DNA from: Nocardia sp. NBC_01329
GTDB lineage: Bacteria; Actinomycetota; Actinomycetes; Mycobacteriales; Mycobacteriaceae
DNA: 64,000 bases
Direction: 5' to 3'
NCBI RefSeq assembly: GCF_035956715.1
Contig: NZ_CP108381.1
Location: forward strand, 3,621,001 to 3,685,000
The notes under the pieces were generated by a model. The model made no database searches, was not told the origin of the DNA, and saw only the letters and a list, made by a program, of their open reading frames with translations. Positions 9,260-17,739 of the stretch are shown here, one piece after another. Position 1 is the first letter of the stretch, and every line of letters starts with the position of its first letter. The position numbers and the translations under genes were made by a program.

Positions 9260-10096
9260 TCAGTCCGTTCGCGTGGCCACGACGGCGAAGTTCAGCGGAA
9301 TCCGCGGCGCGTCCGGCGGCAGTGCCCACCCCTGTGGGCACGGCACCAGTTCAGGGAAGGCAGGCCAATCCATGATGGACAATTCCTCGACCGCGTCGAG
9401 CCGCAGACCCGCCCGCAGCAGCGCGCCTACCACTTCGCCCAGGTCGTGCCGCCACTCGTGCACCGTGTCGTGCGCGATCCGCCCGGCCGAATCCTCGGTG
9501 TAGCTGCCCGATTCGATATAGGTCCGGTGACCACCGCCGCCCAGATAGTCGTCGGTGATCTCCCAGGGCTCGAATGCCATGGACCCGAGAATCGGGTGAT
9601 CATCGCGGATCAGGAACACGCCGCCGGGCTCGAGGAGGTCGTGGATCGAGCGCGCCCAGTCGTCCAGCTCGGGTAGCCACACGATCGTTCCGGCACTGGT
9701 GACGACGAGGTCGAACCGCCGGTCCAGCACTGCCGAGGCGAACCGCGCGTCGCCTTCCACAAAGGTGATCGCATGGCCGGCGGCCTTCGCGATTCGTGCT
9801 GCATGGCTCAGCGAGTTGGGCGAGAAGTCGAGCCCGTACACGTCGCCCGCCCCCAAGCGGGACCAGGAGAGCGTGTCGATTCCGATATGGCACTGCAGAT
9901 GCAACAGCGAACGATCCCGTACCCCGGATTCCGGCAGATGCGCGGCCAGCACCGCCAGATCGTTGCGCACCACCGGCGAGATACGGCTGGTATCGGCGAC
10001 AAAGGCATCGACGTCGTACATCCGCGAACGCCGGTGGACCTCGGCGCGGTCGTCCCAGTTCGCGCGGTTGGCGGCGATCGCCGCGGCCTCGTCCAT
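9260..10096 (-). CDS. Class I SAM-dependent methyltransferase
   Basis: 278 residues from the ATG 10094-10096, with GGAAAGGACC as ribosome binding site. The order of motifs is that of small-molecule class I methyltransferases: LHLQCHIGIDTLSW (motif I region), VYGLDFSPNSLSHA (motif II, ribose-binding acid), FVEGDARFA and FDLVVTSAGTIVWLPEL (motif III/IV), LLEPGGVFLIRDDHP. The substrate cannot be told. It is preceded by a strong palindrome (10133-10164) that probably acts as an operator. The neighbours are an NADP oxidoreductase upstream on the same strand and a zinc ribbon downstream. Confidence 0.85.
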   Translation of the reverse strand: MDEAAAIAANRANWDDRAEVHRRSRMYDVDAFVADTSRISPVVRNDLAVLAAHLPESGVRDRSLLHLQCHIGIDTLSWSRLGAGDVYGLDFSPNSLSHAARIAKAAGHAITFVEGDARFASAVLDRRFDLVVTSAGTIVWLPELDDWARSIHDLLEPGGVFLIRDDHPILGSMAFEPWEITDDYLGGGGHRTYIESGSYTEDSAGRIAHDTVHEWRHDLGEVVGALLRAGLRLDAVEELSIMDWPAFPELVPCPQGWALPPDAPRIPLNFAVVATRTD

Positions 10097-10132
10097 GATC
10101 GGTCCTTTCCATAGGGTCTGCACAACTCGCGA

Positions 10133-10164
10133 CCGCTTTATATCACACGCGTGATATAAAGCGG
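10133..10164. promoter_or_regulatory. Perfect 14-base inverted repeat, likely repressor operator
   Basis: CCGCTTTATATCAC at 10133-10146 is repeated as GTGATATAAAGCGG at 10151-10164, around a 4-base spacer ACGC. It sits 37-68 bases upstream of the methyltransferase ATG, in AT-rich DNA that would hold its promoter (a TTGATT can be read upstream on the minus strand). The absence of a T-run argues against a terminator. The form resembles TetR-family operators. No regulator gene is adjacent. Confidence 0.6.
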
Positions 10165-10367
10165 AATCAATTTCTGAGCGGTGGCGAGCCGAGTGCATCC
10201 ATCCGATTGCTCTGACCCCGGAGGAGAGCGCCCACCGGATCCGCGGAGCGAGCCGATCACTGCCGGTTAGCGCCGCGAGCACCTGACGACCACAGCACCC
10301 GGACTTCCGAGACCCCCGCCCGCCGCGACTGGTCCGCGCCGACCCGGACAATCACTGCGAACAGGCG

Positions 10368-11387
10368 TCAGTCCAGTTCGCCGACCTGCACCAGGGCCTT
10401 TCCCACCTTCTCCCCGGTGAACAGCCGCGCGTAGGCGTCGAGGGTGTTCTCCAGGCCGGAGGTCACCTCGAAGGCCATCCGGAGTCTGCCCTGCTCGTAC
10501 CAGGGCAGCATCCTGCGGTTCAGGTCCGGGCCGCGGTGATAGAAGTCCGGCGAGAAGAAGCCGCGCATGGTGAGCCGCTTCATCAGGATCTGGTCGAAAC
10601 GGCCGGGGCCGGGGCCGGACTCGTCCCGGTCGTAGTGAGTGAGCAGCCCGCAGACCGCGACCCGGCCGAACAGGGCCATCTCGCCGAGAACCGCGTCGAG
10701 GACCGTGCCGCCGACATTGTCGAAGTAGACGTCGACCCCGTCCGGACACGCCCGCCGCAGCTCACCGCCGAGATCGCCGTGCCGGTCGATCGCCGCGTCG
10801 AAGCCGAGTTCGCCGGTGAGCCAGTCGCATTTCGCCGGTGAACCGGTGATCCCGACGACCCGGCACCCGCTCGCCGCGGCGATCTGACCGGCGAGCGCGC
10901 CGGTCACTCCGGAGGCCGCCGAGACGACGAAGGTCTCCCCCGGGCGGGCTTCTCCGTACTCCAGCACGCCCAGGTAGGCGGTCCAGCCGTTGGCGCCGAA
11001 AACGCCCAGGTGCTGACGCGGGTCGTCGAGTGCGCGGCTCACCCGTTCCACATAGACCTCATCGGGCCGCGATATCGAGAAATCCGCCCACTGGCCGTAG
11101 GCGCGCACCAGATCGCCGGCGCGGTAGTCGGAATGCCTGGAGGCCACCACCGAACCCAGCACGGTGCTGATCACCGGGGAACCCAGCGGCGTCGGGGGCG
11201 AATAGGAGTCCTCCCGCGGACCCATCCACATCCGGGTTCCCGCGTCGAGCGAGAAGTAGATATTGCGGATCAGCACATCACCGGCGCCGAGTTCCGGTGT
11301 TTCGCTGTCGCGCAATTCGACCGCGTTCGCGTATTCGTTACCGGCCGGTCGCCGGACCAGGACCCACTGCCGATTCTTCTCGCCCAC
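10368..11387 (-). CDS. NADP-dependent oxidoreductase, MDR/CurA-like
   Basis: 339 residues, the usual length of zinc-free medium-chain reductases of the leukotriene B4 dehydrogenase/CurA type. Features include an early SLDAGTRMWM segment, the nucleotide-binding region VVSAASGVTGALAGQIAAASG (about 148-168, an AxxGxxG variant), VYFDNVGG and FGRVAVCGLLTHYD, and a C-terminal LFTGEKVGKALVQV. There are no zinc-binding cysteines. The family reduces the C=C bond of enones using NADPH. The GTG start (11385-11387) follows GAGGGTG. No operon partner is evident. Confidence 0.85.
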   Translation of the reverse strand: MGEKNRQWVLVRRPAGNEYANAVELRDSETPELGAGDVLIRNIYFSLDAGTRMWMGPREDSYSPPTPLGSPVISTVLGSVVASRHSDYRAGDLVRAYGQWADFSISRPDEVYVERVSRALDDPRQHLGVFGANGWTAYLGVLEYGEARPGETFVVSAASGVTGALAGQIAAASGCRVVGITGSPAKCDWLTGELGFDAAIDRHGDLGGELRRACPDGVDVYFDNVGGTVLDAVLGEMALFGRVAVCGLLTHYDRDESGPGPGRFDQILMKRLTMRGFFSPDFYHRGPDLNRRMLPWYEQGRLRMAFEVTSGLENTLDAYARLFTGEKVGKALVQVGELD

Positions 11388-11473
11388 AACACCCTCGATC
11401 CACAGTTTTCGACACTAGGGAAGAGACTAAACGGTCGGTTCTGTTCCGGCATCCGGAAAATTCGCTCGGAAGT

Positions 11474-11850
11474 TCAGAACGACGCGGGCATGCTCTCCCA
11501 GCCCCGCACCGTGGAGGTCGGGGAGAGTGTGGCGGCGGCACCGATGAGCATCATCATGGCACTGCCTTCGGGAACCGTCGTGCCGTGCAATCATCCGCGA
11601 CAGCAGTTTGCGGTGCGTGGTGTGGATCGGCGGATCCTCGAAGATCAGCACGCCCGGCGGGATCTCGAGATTCGCCTTGATGAGCTCGATCGAGCTCGAC
11701 ATCGTAGGGGTCGTAGTAGACATCGCTGGGCGCAGTGGTGCCACCGACATCGAGTTCGCGAATGAACTCGGCCGGCGCCGCGAACACATGGAACACCAGA
11801 CGCCCGCCCGGCGCCACCGGCACCCGCAACGGTTGTCCGCCGTCCAATCG
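11474..11850 (-). pseudogene. Cytochrome P450 remnant with multiple internal deletions
   Basis: Four P450 blocks in correct order but in different frames: an N-terminal DVYYDPYDVEL (about 11720), ELIKANLEIPPG plus LIFEDPPIHTTHRKLLSRM (about 11600-11690), TTVPEGSAMMMLIGAA (about 11530-11590), and the C-terminal STVRGWESMPASF with stop at 11474. Everything between, including the I-helix and the heme-cysteine loop, is gone. The first junction carries the palindrome GAGCTCGATCGAGCTC (11682-11697), which may have favoured deletion. The most upstream in-frame stretch (APGGRLVFHVFAAPAEF) may come from another gene. The protein cannot be functional. Confidence 0.7.
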
Positions 11851-11963
11851 GCGCAGTGTGGTGAGTCCTGTCGCGCCCGTTCAGTAGGCGCACGCGTGGC
11901 TGCGTACCGCCTACCGTGGTTTCGGAAGCCGCCGAGCACGGCAGTCTGTCGCAGTCGCCTGGG

Positions 11964-12854
11964 TCACGGTGCGACGTGGGCGACGGCTCCGATTTCCAGT
12001 GCCGTCCACACCGCGCCGTCGGGGCCCATGGTGATGCCGTGTGGTTCGGATGCCGGTGTGGGCAGATCGTATTCGGTGATATCGCCGGTGGAGCTGATCC
12101 GTCCGAGGCGGTTGGCTCCCCATTCGGTGAACCAGCAGTCACCGGCGGCCGTCGCGGTGATGGCGTGTGGTTTCGCCGCGGGGTCGGGCAACGGGAACAG
12201 TTTCATCGTGCCATCGGGCTCGAGGCGGCCGATCCGGCCGGCGGCGATATCGACGAACCATACTGCGTCCGGACCACACGTTATCCCTACCGGTGCGCCT
12301 GGATCGGGCAGTGGGTACTGGGTGATATTGCCGTCGAGGTCGATACGTCCGATAGCGCCGGCTTGGTTGAGGGTGAACCACAGTGCGCCGTCGGGCCCGC
12401 GGGTGATCATGGACGGGAATCCGCCCCGGACGGGGAGGTCGATGTGGGTGATCTGTCCGTCGGGGGTGATGCGGCCGATGCGGTCGGTGTTCATCTCGGT
12501 GAACCACATGGCCTCGTCCGGACCGGCGCAGATCCCGAACGGGCTGCTGCCCGCCGGCAGGCCGAACGCCGTCACGACACCATCGGTGGTGATACGCCCG
12601 ATGTGGTCGTCACCGGATCGGGTGAACCACAAGGCGTCGTCCACGCCGGCGGCGATGACCGTCGGTCGGGATCCGGCGGCGCCGACCGAATACCGGTCGA
12701 GCACACCGTCGACGGTCAGGCGGGCGATTTCGCCGCTCTGCGCCAGCGTGATCCAGAGCGCGCCGTCGGCTCCCGTGGTGATGCCGTATGGGCCCGCCGC
12801 GGCGTCGGCCACCGGAAACTCCTGGACGAGTCCACTGTCGGCATTTTGTGTCAT
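11964..12854 (-). CDS. Virginiamycin B lyase-like seven-bladed beta-propeller
   Basis: 296 residues composed of seven repeats of the pattern (A)LWFT...IGRI..DG, the signature of streptogramin B lyase (Vgb) and related propellers. The last two blades carry KPHAITATAAGDCWFTEW and EPHGITMGPDG, which align with the histidine-bearing loops of Vgb. Vgb linearises streptogramin B antibiotics, but many actinobacterial relatives have unknown substrates. The ATG 12852-12854 has AAAGGACC in front. It follows the alpha/beta hydrolase gene by 22 bases, so the two are probably co-transcribed. No signal peptide, so cytoplasmic. Confidence 0.8.
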   Translation of the reverse strand: MTQNADSGLVQEFPVADAAAGPYGITTGADGALWITLAQSGEIARLTVDGVLDRYSVGAAGSRPTVIAAGVDDALWFTRSGDDHIGRITTDGVVTAFGLPAGSSPFGICAGPDEAMWFTEMNTDRIGRITPDGQITHIDLPVRGGFPSMITRGPDGALWFTLNQAGAIGRIDLDGNITQYPLPDPGAPVGITCGPDAVWFVDIAAGRIGRLEPDGTMKLFPLPDPAAKPHAITATAAGDCWFTEWGANRLGRISSTGDITEYDLPTPASEPHGITMGPDGAVWTALEIGAVAHVAP

Positions 12855-12876
12855 CGATGGTCCTTTCTCGGCTCGG

Positions 12877-13776
12877 TCATTCACTAGCTGCGGCGACCCG
12901 GTTTACCAGGTCGACGATGATCGCGGCGAGTTCGGCGGGCCGGGTCATCGGCACGTTGTGTCCGGAGTCGATGTCGACCAACCGTCGATCGCGCCCGGCC
13001 CGGACGACTGCGCGAACCTCAGCGGAGCGCGGCGCGTAGAAGCCGTCCGTGGGCAGCACGATCGTCATCGGGCACTCGATCCGCTCGTACACATCCACAC
13101 TCGGATATACAGCTGCTTCGGGGTCCGGTACCGCGGTCAGCGCGATCTCTTCCACGGTCGGGCGTCGCACATACCCACCGTCCGGGCGGGCAATGAAGCA
13201 GCGGCGCATGACCTCTCGCACCAACTCGGGACGGGCGCCGGCGTTGAGCCGATCTGTATCGGTCTCCCGCGCGCACTGCTCTAGGTAGTCGAGCATCCGG
13301 CGTTCGTCGGCACGCCATCCGTAACGGAACATCTCCCGCAACCGCTGGGCCGCCTCGGGCTCTCGCCATTGCGTGTTGCCGAGCGCCGCTGTCTCACGAT
13401 CATCGAGCACGAGGCCGTCGATCACGCACAGCGCCCCCGAATCGACAACTCCGGCAGCTGTCGCTGCCGTTACGGCGTATCCACCGGTGGAATGCCCCAC
13501 CAATACCGGCCGATCCCATCCCAGCGCGACTACCACCTCGCCGAGATCACGCCAGTACTGCTCGGGTGTTCGAGAATCAGCCTCCGTGTGCCCGTGGCCG
13601 CGAAGATCGAACGCCACTACACGGCAGTGCGCCACGAGATACGACGCCACCTCCGACCAGGCCACACAGTTGTGGCCGCTTCCGTGCACCAACAGCACTC
13701 CAGGGCCCTCGCCTCCGAAGTCCACCCCCGACAACACACCACCGGACACACGCGCCTCGACTTCGGTACCCAACAC
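12877..13776 (-). CDS. Alpha/beta hydrolase
   Basis: 299 residues with the classic fold signatures: oxyanion LLVHGSGHN (28-36), GHSTGG with nucleophile Ser96, and a late SGHNVPMTRP that supplies the catalytic histidine. FDLRGHGHTEAD before the elbow is typical of esterases and C-C hydrolases. The substrate is unknown. The start is a GTG at 13776 without a strong ribosome binding site; GTG codons a few residues in are alternatives. It is the first gene of a two-gene unit with the Vgb-like lyase. Confidence 0.8.
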   Translation of the reverse strand: MLGTEVEARVSGGVLSGVDFGGEGPGVLLVHGSGHNCVAWSEVASYLVAHCRVVAFDLRGHGHTEADSRTPEQYWRDLGEVVVALGWDRPVLVGHSTGGYAVTAATAAGVVDSGALCVIDGLVLDDRETAALGNTQWREPEAAQRLREMFRYGWRADERRMLDYLEQCARETDTDRLNAGARPELVREVMRRCFIARPDGGYVRRPTVEEIALTAVPDPEAAVYPSVDVYERIECPMTIVLPTDGFYAPRSAEVRAVVRAGRDRRLVDIDSGHNVPMTRPAELAAIIVDLVNRVAAASE

Positions 13777-13925
13777 AAGCCGACACTGTGCCCACCGCAG
13801 CCGTCATCCGCAACTCTTTAACAGCACAGGGACTCAGGTCCGTGCCCCCGGAGTCGGCCGATTCCCATAGCGCGACACACCTGAGAACGGCAGTAGAAAA
13901 CAGAGACAGATCTGATCCCTCTCCG

Positions 13926-14855
13926 TCAGTGGCCGAATCGGGTAAGGGCGTTGTGGATGTATTCCCGCTTCGCGGGGCTGCCGAGGTGTCCGGACAGGTC
14001 GCAGACGAACAGTTCGGCGCCGGGCCAGGCGGTGGCCAGTTTGTGTGCGGTTTCCACGGGGCAGCTGAGGTCCAGGCGGCCGTGTACCAGTACGCCGGGG
14101 ATATCGGCCAGCACGACGGCATTGCGGATCAGCTCGCCGTCTTGCAGCCAGCCGTAGTTGGCGTAGAAGTGTGCGCAGATCCGCACCATGGCAAGCAGAT
14201 CGTCGGTGACGGGACCGCTGAACGCGGACGGTTTCGCGCCGGGCTCGACCGACAGCACCGTTTCCTCCCACCGCGCCCACGCTGCGGTCGCCTGTTCCCG
14301 TACGTCTCGGTCGGAGTGCCCGAGGAGCCGGTCGTAGGTGGCGACTACATGCTCGCCGCCACCGGCGCCGGCCACGAATCGCTGGTACTGCTCGGGAAAG
14401 AAGCGCGACACTCCGCCGTAGAGCCAGTCGATCTCCCGGCGCCGGGTTGTCGTGATCGCCGACAGCACGATCTCGGATACCCGGTGGGGATATCGCTGCG
14501 CGTAGGCCAGTGCCAGGGTGCAGCCCCAGGAACCGCCACGCAGCAGCCAGCGGTCGATGCCCAAGTGTCCGCGCAGTATTTCCAGGTCGGCGACCAGGTG
14601 GGCGGTGGTGTTGAACCGCATGTCGGTGGCAGGGTCCGCGGCGTTGGGAGTGCTGCGTCCGCATCCTCGCTGGTCGTAGAGAACGATACGGTAGAGGTCC
14701 GCATGGGCGCTGTCGCGCATGGCTCGGTTGCAGCCCTGCCCAGGGCCGCCGTGCAGCAGCACCATCGGCTTGCCGTCGGGGTTGCCGCAGGTCTCCCAAT
14801 AGATCTGGTTACCATCCCCGACATCCAGCATTCCGCTCGCGTATGGCTCGGTCAT
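13926..14855 (-). CDS. pip: Proline iminopeptidase
   Basis: 309 residues, normal for the family. It contains MVLLHGGPGQGC (31-42), DQRGCGRSTPN (61-71), RGGSWGCTLALAYAQ with nucleophile Ser109, HGRLDLSCP with the acidic residue near 262, and LSGHLG with the catalytic histidine near 290. The enzyme removes N-terminal proline from peptides in the cytoplasm. The ATG 14853-14855 follows AGAGGAC. Its 5' end abuts the wreck of a resolvase gene, so the original upstream promoter may have been replaced. Confidence 0.9.
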   Translation of the reverse strand: MTEPYASGMLDVGDGNQIYWETCGNPDGKPMVLLHGGPGQGCNRAMRDSAHADLYRIVLYDQRGCGRSTPNAADPATDMRFNTTAHLVADLEILRGHLGIDRWLLRGGSWGCTLALAYAQRYPHRVSEIVLSAITTTRRREIDWLYGGVSRFFPEQYQRFVAGAGGGEHVVATYDRLLGHSDRDVREQATAAWARWEETVLSVEPGAKPSAFSGPVTDDLLAMVRICAHFYANYGWLQDGELIRNAVVLADIPGVLVHGRLDLSCPVETAHKLATAWPGAELFVCDLSGHLGSPAKREYIHNALTRFGH

Positions 14856-14861
14856 GTCGGC

Positions 14862-15227
14862 TGTCCTCTTCGGGGCGGTGGGCTGGTGGGAGGGGTCTGC
14901 GCAGGTTCGCGTTGGATGCTTCGGTCCAGGAGGCTTCCGCCGAGCTGTGTTGGACGGCTTTCACTTCGCTGTGCACGACGGCGAGGCCGACGCCGACGCC
15001 GCGGGAGATCTCGCGTAGGGACTGGCCTTCGGCATGCCGGGCGAGGATGGCGCGGCGTTTGTCGTCGTCGACCACTCGGGGGCGGCCGCCTTTGCGGCCG
15101 CGGCGGGCTCGAGTGTGCCGCTGATCTTCTCTTCGAACACCCGCACGCAGATCGAGTCGAGATCGTCGTGCTTTCGCTGGGTCTCCTGTTTGCTCGTGCT
15201 GACCCGCACGGGCCCGACGAGTGCCAT
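14862..15227 (-). pseudogene. Serine resolvase with internal deletion and frameshift
   Basis: The N-terminus MALVGPVRVSTSKQETQ keeps the catalytic serine of the resolvase/invertase family and continues to VFEEKISGTL. The reading then breaks, and another frame gives GRKGGRPRVVDDDKRRAIL followed by the helix-turn-helix SLREISRGVGVGLAVVHSEV. About 80 residues of the catalytic core are missing at the junction. The remnant ends at the proline iminopeptidase start. Clustered inverted repeats lie just upstream (15241-15330). Confidence 0.75.
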
Positions 15228-15240
15228 CCCGGGGCCTCCA

Positions 15241-15330
15241 AGCGTTCGGTAAACGTGTTCGGCAACCGGGTTGGACGGTACGGGAAACCAACGGGTTTCC
15301 GAACACTCTTTCCTGCGGAAACCCGTTCGT
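15241..15330. repeat. Cluster of inverted repeats, possible res site
   Basis: AACGGGTTTCCG (15290-15301) pairs with CGGAAACCCGTT (15316-15327). The first copy also pairs with GGAAACC immediately to its left (15283-15289), and related GTTCGG-type motifs recur at 15244 and 15258. Several related sites within 90 bases beside a resolvase gene is the arrangement of a resolution site, which is inference here. It could alternatively be the terminal repeat of a lost transposon. Confidence 0.45.
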
Positions 15331-15408
15331 AGGGCCTGTGTCGAAGTGGTGGTGAGGGCAGGCCGATACCTGCCCGCATTATGTCCGAGCCGCGGTAGGG
15401 CAGGGTGT

Positions 15409-15879
15409 TCAACCGCTTTCGTAGCGCAGAGTCACGAGCGCGTCGCTCGTCCACTCTGAACTGCTTTGGGGTGGTGGTAGTTCCACGCCCGCAACGCCGG
15501 TCGTCGCCCCGAACTCCTCCGCCAGCGATGCCATCAACGCTGAAGCCTGGGGCAGTATCGCGGGATCATTGTCCGGGTCGTCCATGCTCAGGCCGAAGAC
15601 CAGGTCGTTCTCCTCGGTGAGGGTGATGATGGCCTGGTAGTAATCGCTTGCCCGCAGGTACAGGGAGAATGCTCTCTTGATACAAAAATCTCGGCGCAGT
15701 TCCGCCAGAGCGTCCGGGTCGCCGGGAGCCGGTTCGCCGGCGATGAACGTTCGGACGAAGGCGTCGAAACGAGGGTCTCCTGGGTTCTCGGTGTCGACGT
15801 AGCGATTGATGAAGCGTGAGAGCATGGCGGCGCGGTCGCTGGGGTGGACCCGGACGTAGACGTCGAGGCAGGGAGGCAC
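15409..15879 (-). CDS. Hypothetical protein
   Basis: 156 residues, acidic, from a GTG at 15877-15879 preceded by AGAAG. It contains MLSRFINRYVDTENPGDPRFDAF and later LTEENDLVFGLSMDD, with no membrane or signal sequence. Small acidic proteins like this beside SMI1/KNR4 genes and mobile fragments are often immunity proteins of contact or polymorphic toxins, but I do not recognise the family and no toxin gene is near. Confidence 0.6.
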   Translation of the reverse strand: MPPCLDVYVRVHPSDRAAMLSRFINRYVDTENPGDPRFDAFVRTFIAGEPAPGDPDALAELRRDFCIKRAFSLYLRASDYYQAIITLTEENDLVFGLSMDDPDNDPAILPQASALMASLAEEFGATTGVAGVELPPPQSSSEWTSDALVTLRYESG

Positions 15880-15931
15880 CTTCTTACATTAGTGCTCCGA
15901 AATCGTGGGTGCGGGTTCGATGCTGGTCGGT

Positions 15932-16189
15932 TCAGGGGTGTCGTAGCCATTGGTTGATGGTGGCGACGTGGATGGTCGCCAGGTAGCGGACGGCGAGTTT
16001 GTCGAAGCGGGTGGCTACTGCCCGGTGGTGGTCGAGCTGGTTGATACCGCGTTCGACGGTGTTTCGGTCGCGGTAGATGACCTTGTCGAATGCTGGTGGT
16101 CGGCCGCCGGACGAACCGCGGACCCTGCGGTGGGCTGCTCGGTCGGCCGGCAGACCTGCGTCGTCGATGTCGCTGGCCTTGATCGACAA
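15932..16189 (-). pseudogene. C-terminal fragment of an IS5-type transposase
   Basis: The frame reads SSGGRPPAFDKVIYRDRNTVERGINQL then ATRFDKLAVRYLATIHVATI. This matches the end of the DDE domain of IS5-family (IS427-like) transposases, including the glutamate in NTVERGIN. The N-terminal two thirds are absent, and the divergent gene at 16197 starts where it breaks off. No terminal inverted repeat could be assigned. Inactive. Confidence 0.75.
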
Positions 16190-16196
16190 TCAACCC

Positions 16197-16793
16197 ATGG
16201 ACGTTTCTGGACTGCTTCACAGTGCAGCTGATCTGGTTCCGGCAGACGCGAGAAGCGATGCCGACCTGTCGAAGGAAGACGTCCGCGAATACCTCCGCCA
16301 CGACGAATGGGAGATCGCGCTCGGCATCCTGCAAGACTTCGAGGGCATCCAGTGGCAGTCCGTCGACTACTGGAACCTCCTGGCCGATGCTGCACAACAG
16401 ATGTGGCTCCAGCACGACGCTGCGTGGTGCTTCTGGCGCGGCGCCGAGACCCGGTGCGGCGGCATCATCAAAGCCACCCTCCAACTCATCGCACCAGAAG
16501 CTGGCGGCCGTCGACTTCCAATCCCCAGAACCGGACAACTTCGACCGATGTGGGCCATCGGGCGCCCAGATCTCGCTCGCGGTTTCGCTGACCTGCACAT
16601 CGCCCTGATATGGGTCGAATCCGCATCCGAGATACAACCGGGCGGACAAGGCCCGATCAGGCTGCTTCCACTCACCCCGGATAACTGGGAGCACCTCAAA
16701 CCCGGTGACATCATCACGATGCATGAAGGGCAACCACCTGTCGGGACTGCCTTCATCACCGAGATTGAGATCGCGAGACACTCCTGCCGGTGA
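16197..16793 (+). CDS. Hypothetical protein with C-terminal barrel-like domain
   Basis: 198 residues from ATG 16197. The N-terminal half (REYLRHDEWEIALGILQDF, then YWNLLADAAQQMWLQHDAAWCFWR) is a helical module I recall from many small actinobacterial proteins next to toxin-immunity loci. The C-terminal half (LRPMWAIGR, HIALIWVESASEIQPG, LTPDNWEHLKPGDIITMHE, GTAFITEIEI) looks like a translation-factor-type beta barrel. No catalytic motif. The start codon lies at the edge of the transposase fragment, so its promoter may have come with, or been changed by, the insertion. Confidence 0.6.
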   Translation: MDVSGLLHSAADLVPADARSDADLSKEDVREYLRHDEWEIALGILQDFEGIQWQSVDYWNLLADAAQQMWLQHDAAWCFWRGAETRCGGIIKATLQLIAPEAGGRRLPIPRTGQLRPMWAIGRPDLARGFADLHIALIWVESASEIQPGGQGPIRLLPLTPDNWEHLKPGDIITMHEGQPPVGTAFITEIEIARHSCR

Positions 16794-16872
16794 TGCCGTC
16801 CTAAAAAACGACTTGGTGCCGAGAAGCTCGGCGACTCCACTGACCGGACACCGAACCTTGGGCCCCGACCGC

Positions 16873-17019
16873 TCAGCGCTGCCGCCGGACGGCAGGGTCG
16901 GTCTGGGTCTGCCAACGGATCAGCGCCTCCGCAGATGGTCGCGAGTACTTGCCGAGAGATCGCACCGAGGTGTGCCCGCTCATCAGCCTCATTGTGTTTG
17001 CCGTAGTGAGAGCGACGAT
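16873..17019 (-). pseudogene. C-terminal fragment of a tyrosine integrase
   Basis: On the minus strand the frame ending at TGA 16873-16875 reads MRLMSGHTSVRSLGKYSRPSAE and continues to QTQTDPAVRRQR. GHTSVRSLGKY is the final motif of tyrosine recombinases, with the nucleophilic tyrosine. The rest of the integrase, with the upstream Arg and His-x-x-Arg residues, is missing. The piece is too short to work and marks an old integration event. Confidence 0.6.
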
Positions 17020-17063
17020 CAGCTTTCACTCGCGCTGCGAGGAGCGGCGAGAGGGCAGGGCGA

Positions 17064-17576
17064 TCAGAAGCCTTCAAGAATGCCATCGTCGTCGAGTAGA
17101 CGCTCTTCTTCCCGCCACGATTCGAACGTGGCAGGCATCGCGAGTTCGGCCTCCAGCGGTGGATGGATCTCGCCTCGCACCAGGCGCAGCAGGAACTCGG
17201 CCATTCCCATGTCGTATGTGTGGTCCGGTGGGCCGCTCCTGGGCCGGAAGATCACCCCCCACCGCTCTGGCTCACCAACGCATCGCCACAGGAAGTCGTC
17301 ACCGGCCTCGTTCGACGCCCAGGTCAACTCCCCGTCCATGAGCGCCTGCGCGGCGTGGAACAGCAGGTGGTCTTCGTACGGATAGCCCTCGAAGCGGGGC
17401 GTGGAGATGCCGATCGAGTCACTGATCGTCCCCATTCCATACACCGCGACGAAGTCGCGATAGTCGGCTGGCAGTTCCCATCCGGTGTCGACGCGCAGTG
17501 AGTCCCAGGCGACCGGGTCGCCGGCGTCCGGGGGTGGCGGCATGATGCGGCTCAGCTCTTCCACAGCCCAGTGCAT
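17064..17576 (-). CDS. SMI1/KNR4 (SUKH) family protein
   Basis: 170 residues from ATG 17574-17576 with AGAGGA in front. The early segment TGWELPADYRDFVAVYGMGTI is the SUKH signature, and DDFLWRCVGEPERWGVIFRP and a late MAEFLLRLVRGE fit the rest of the fold. In bacteria these proteins usually neutralise nuclease-type polymorphic toxins, often delivered by ESX or contact systems. No toxin gene is next to it, so it is an orphan immunity protein in a region of mobile-element debris. Confidence 0.75.
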   Translation of the reverse strand: MHWAVEELSRIMPPPPDAGDPVAWDSLRVDTGWELPADYRDFVAVYGMGTISDSIGISTPRFEGYPYEDHLLFHAAQALMDGELTWASNEAGDDFLWRCVGEPERWGVIFRPRSGPPDHTYDMGMAEFLLRLVRGEIHPPLEAELAMPATFESWREEERLLDDDGILEGF

Positions 17577-17739
17577 GGCGTCCTCTCGTCGAGACCGGAT
17601 CCGTTCGTAATGACGTGGGAACGTCCTCGCCGGTGCGCGAATCCAGCACCTTGCCAGAGTTGTGTCGGCCTCATGGCGTGCTCCATCAGGTTCGCCACTT
17701 CATCGGTTCGCGTCGCCCGGCCGGGATCGGACCAGGAAC

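Noticed and set aside
10133..10164. Reading the 32-base palindrome as a terminator for the upstream oxidoreductase gene
   Set aside because: The stem is AT-rich, lacks a T-run, lies about 200 bases past the oxidoreductase stop and is 37 bases from the next start, which fits an operator better.
15588..16781. A 397-residue open frame on the minus strand across the transposase fragment and the gene at 16197
   Set aside because: It has no family signature, is Arg/Pro-rich as expected for a shadow frame, and conflicts with recognisable genes on both strands.
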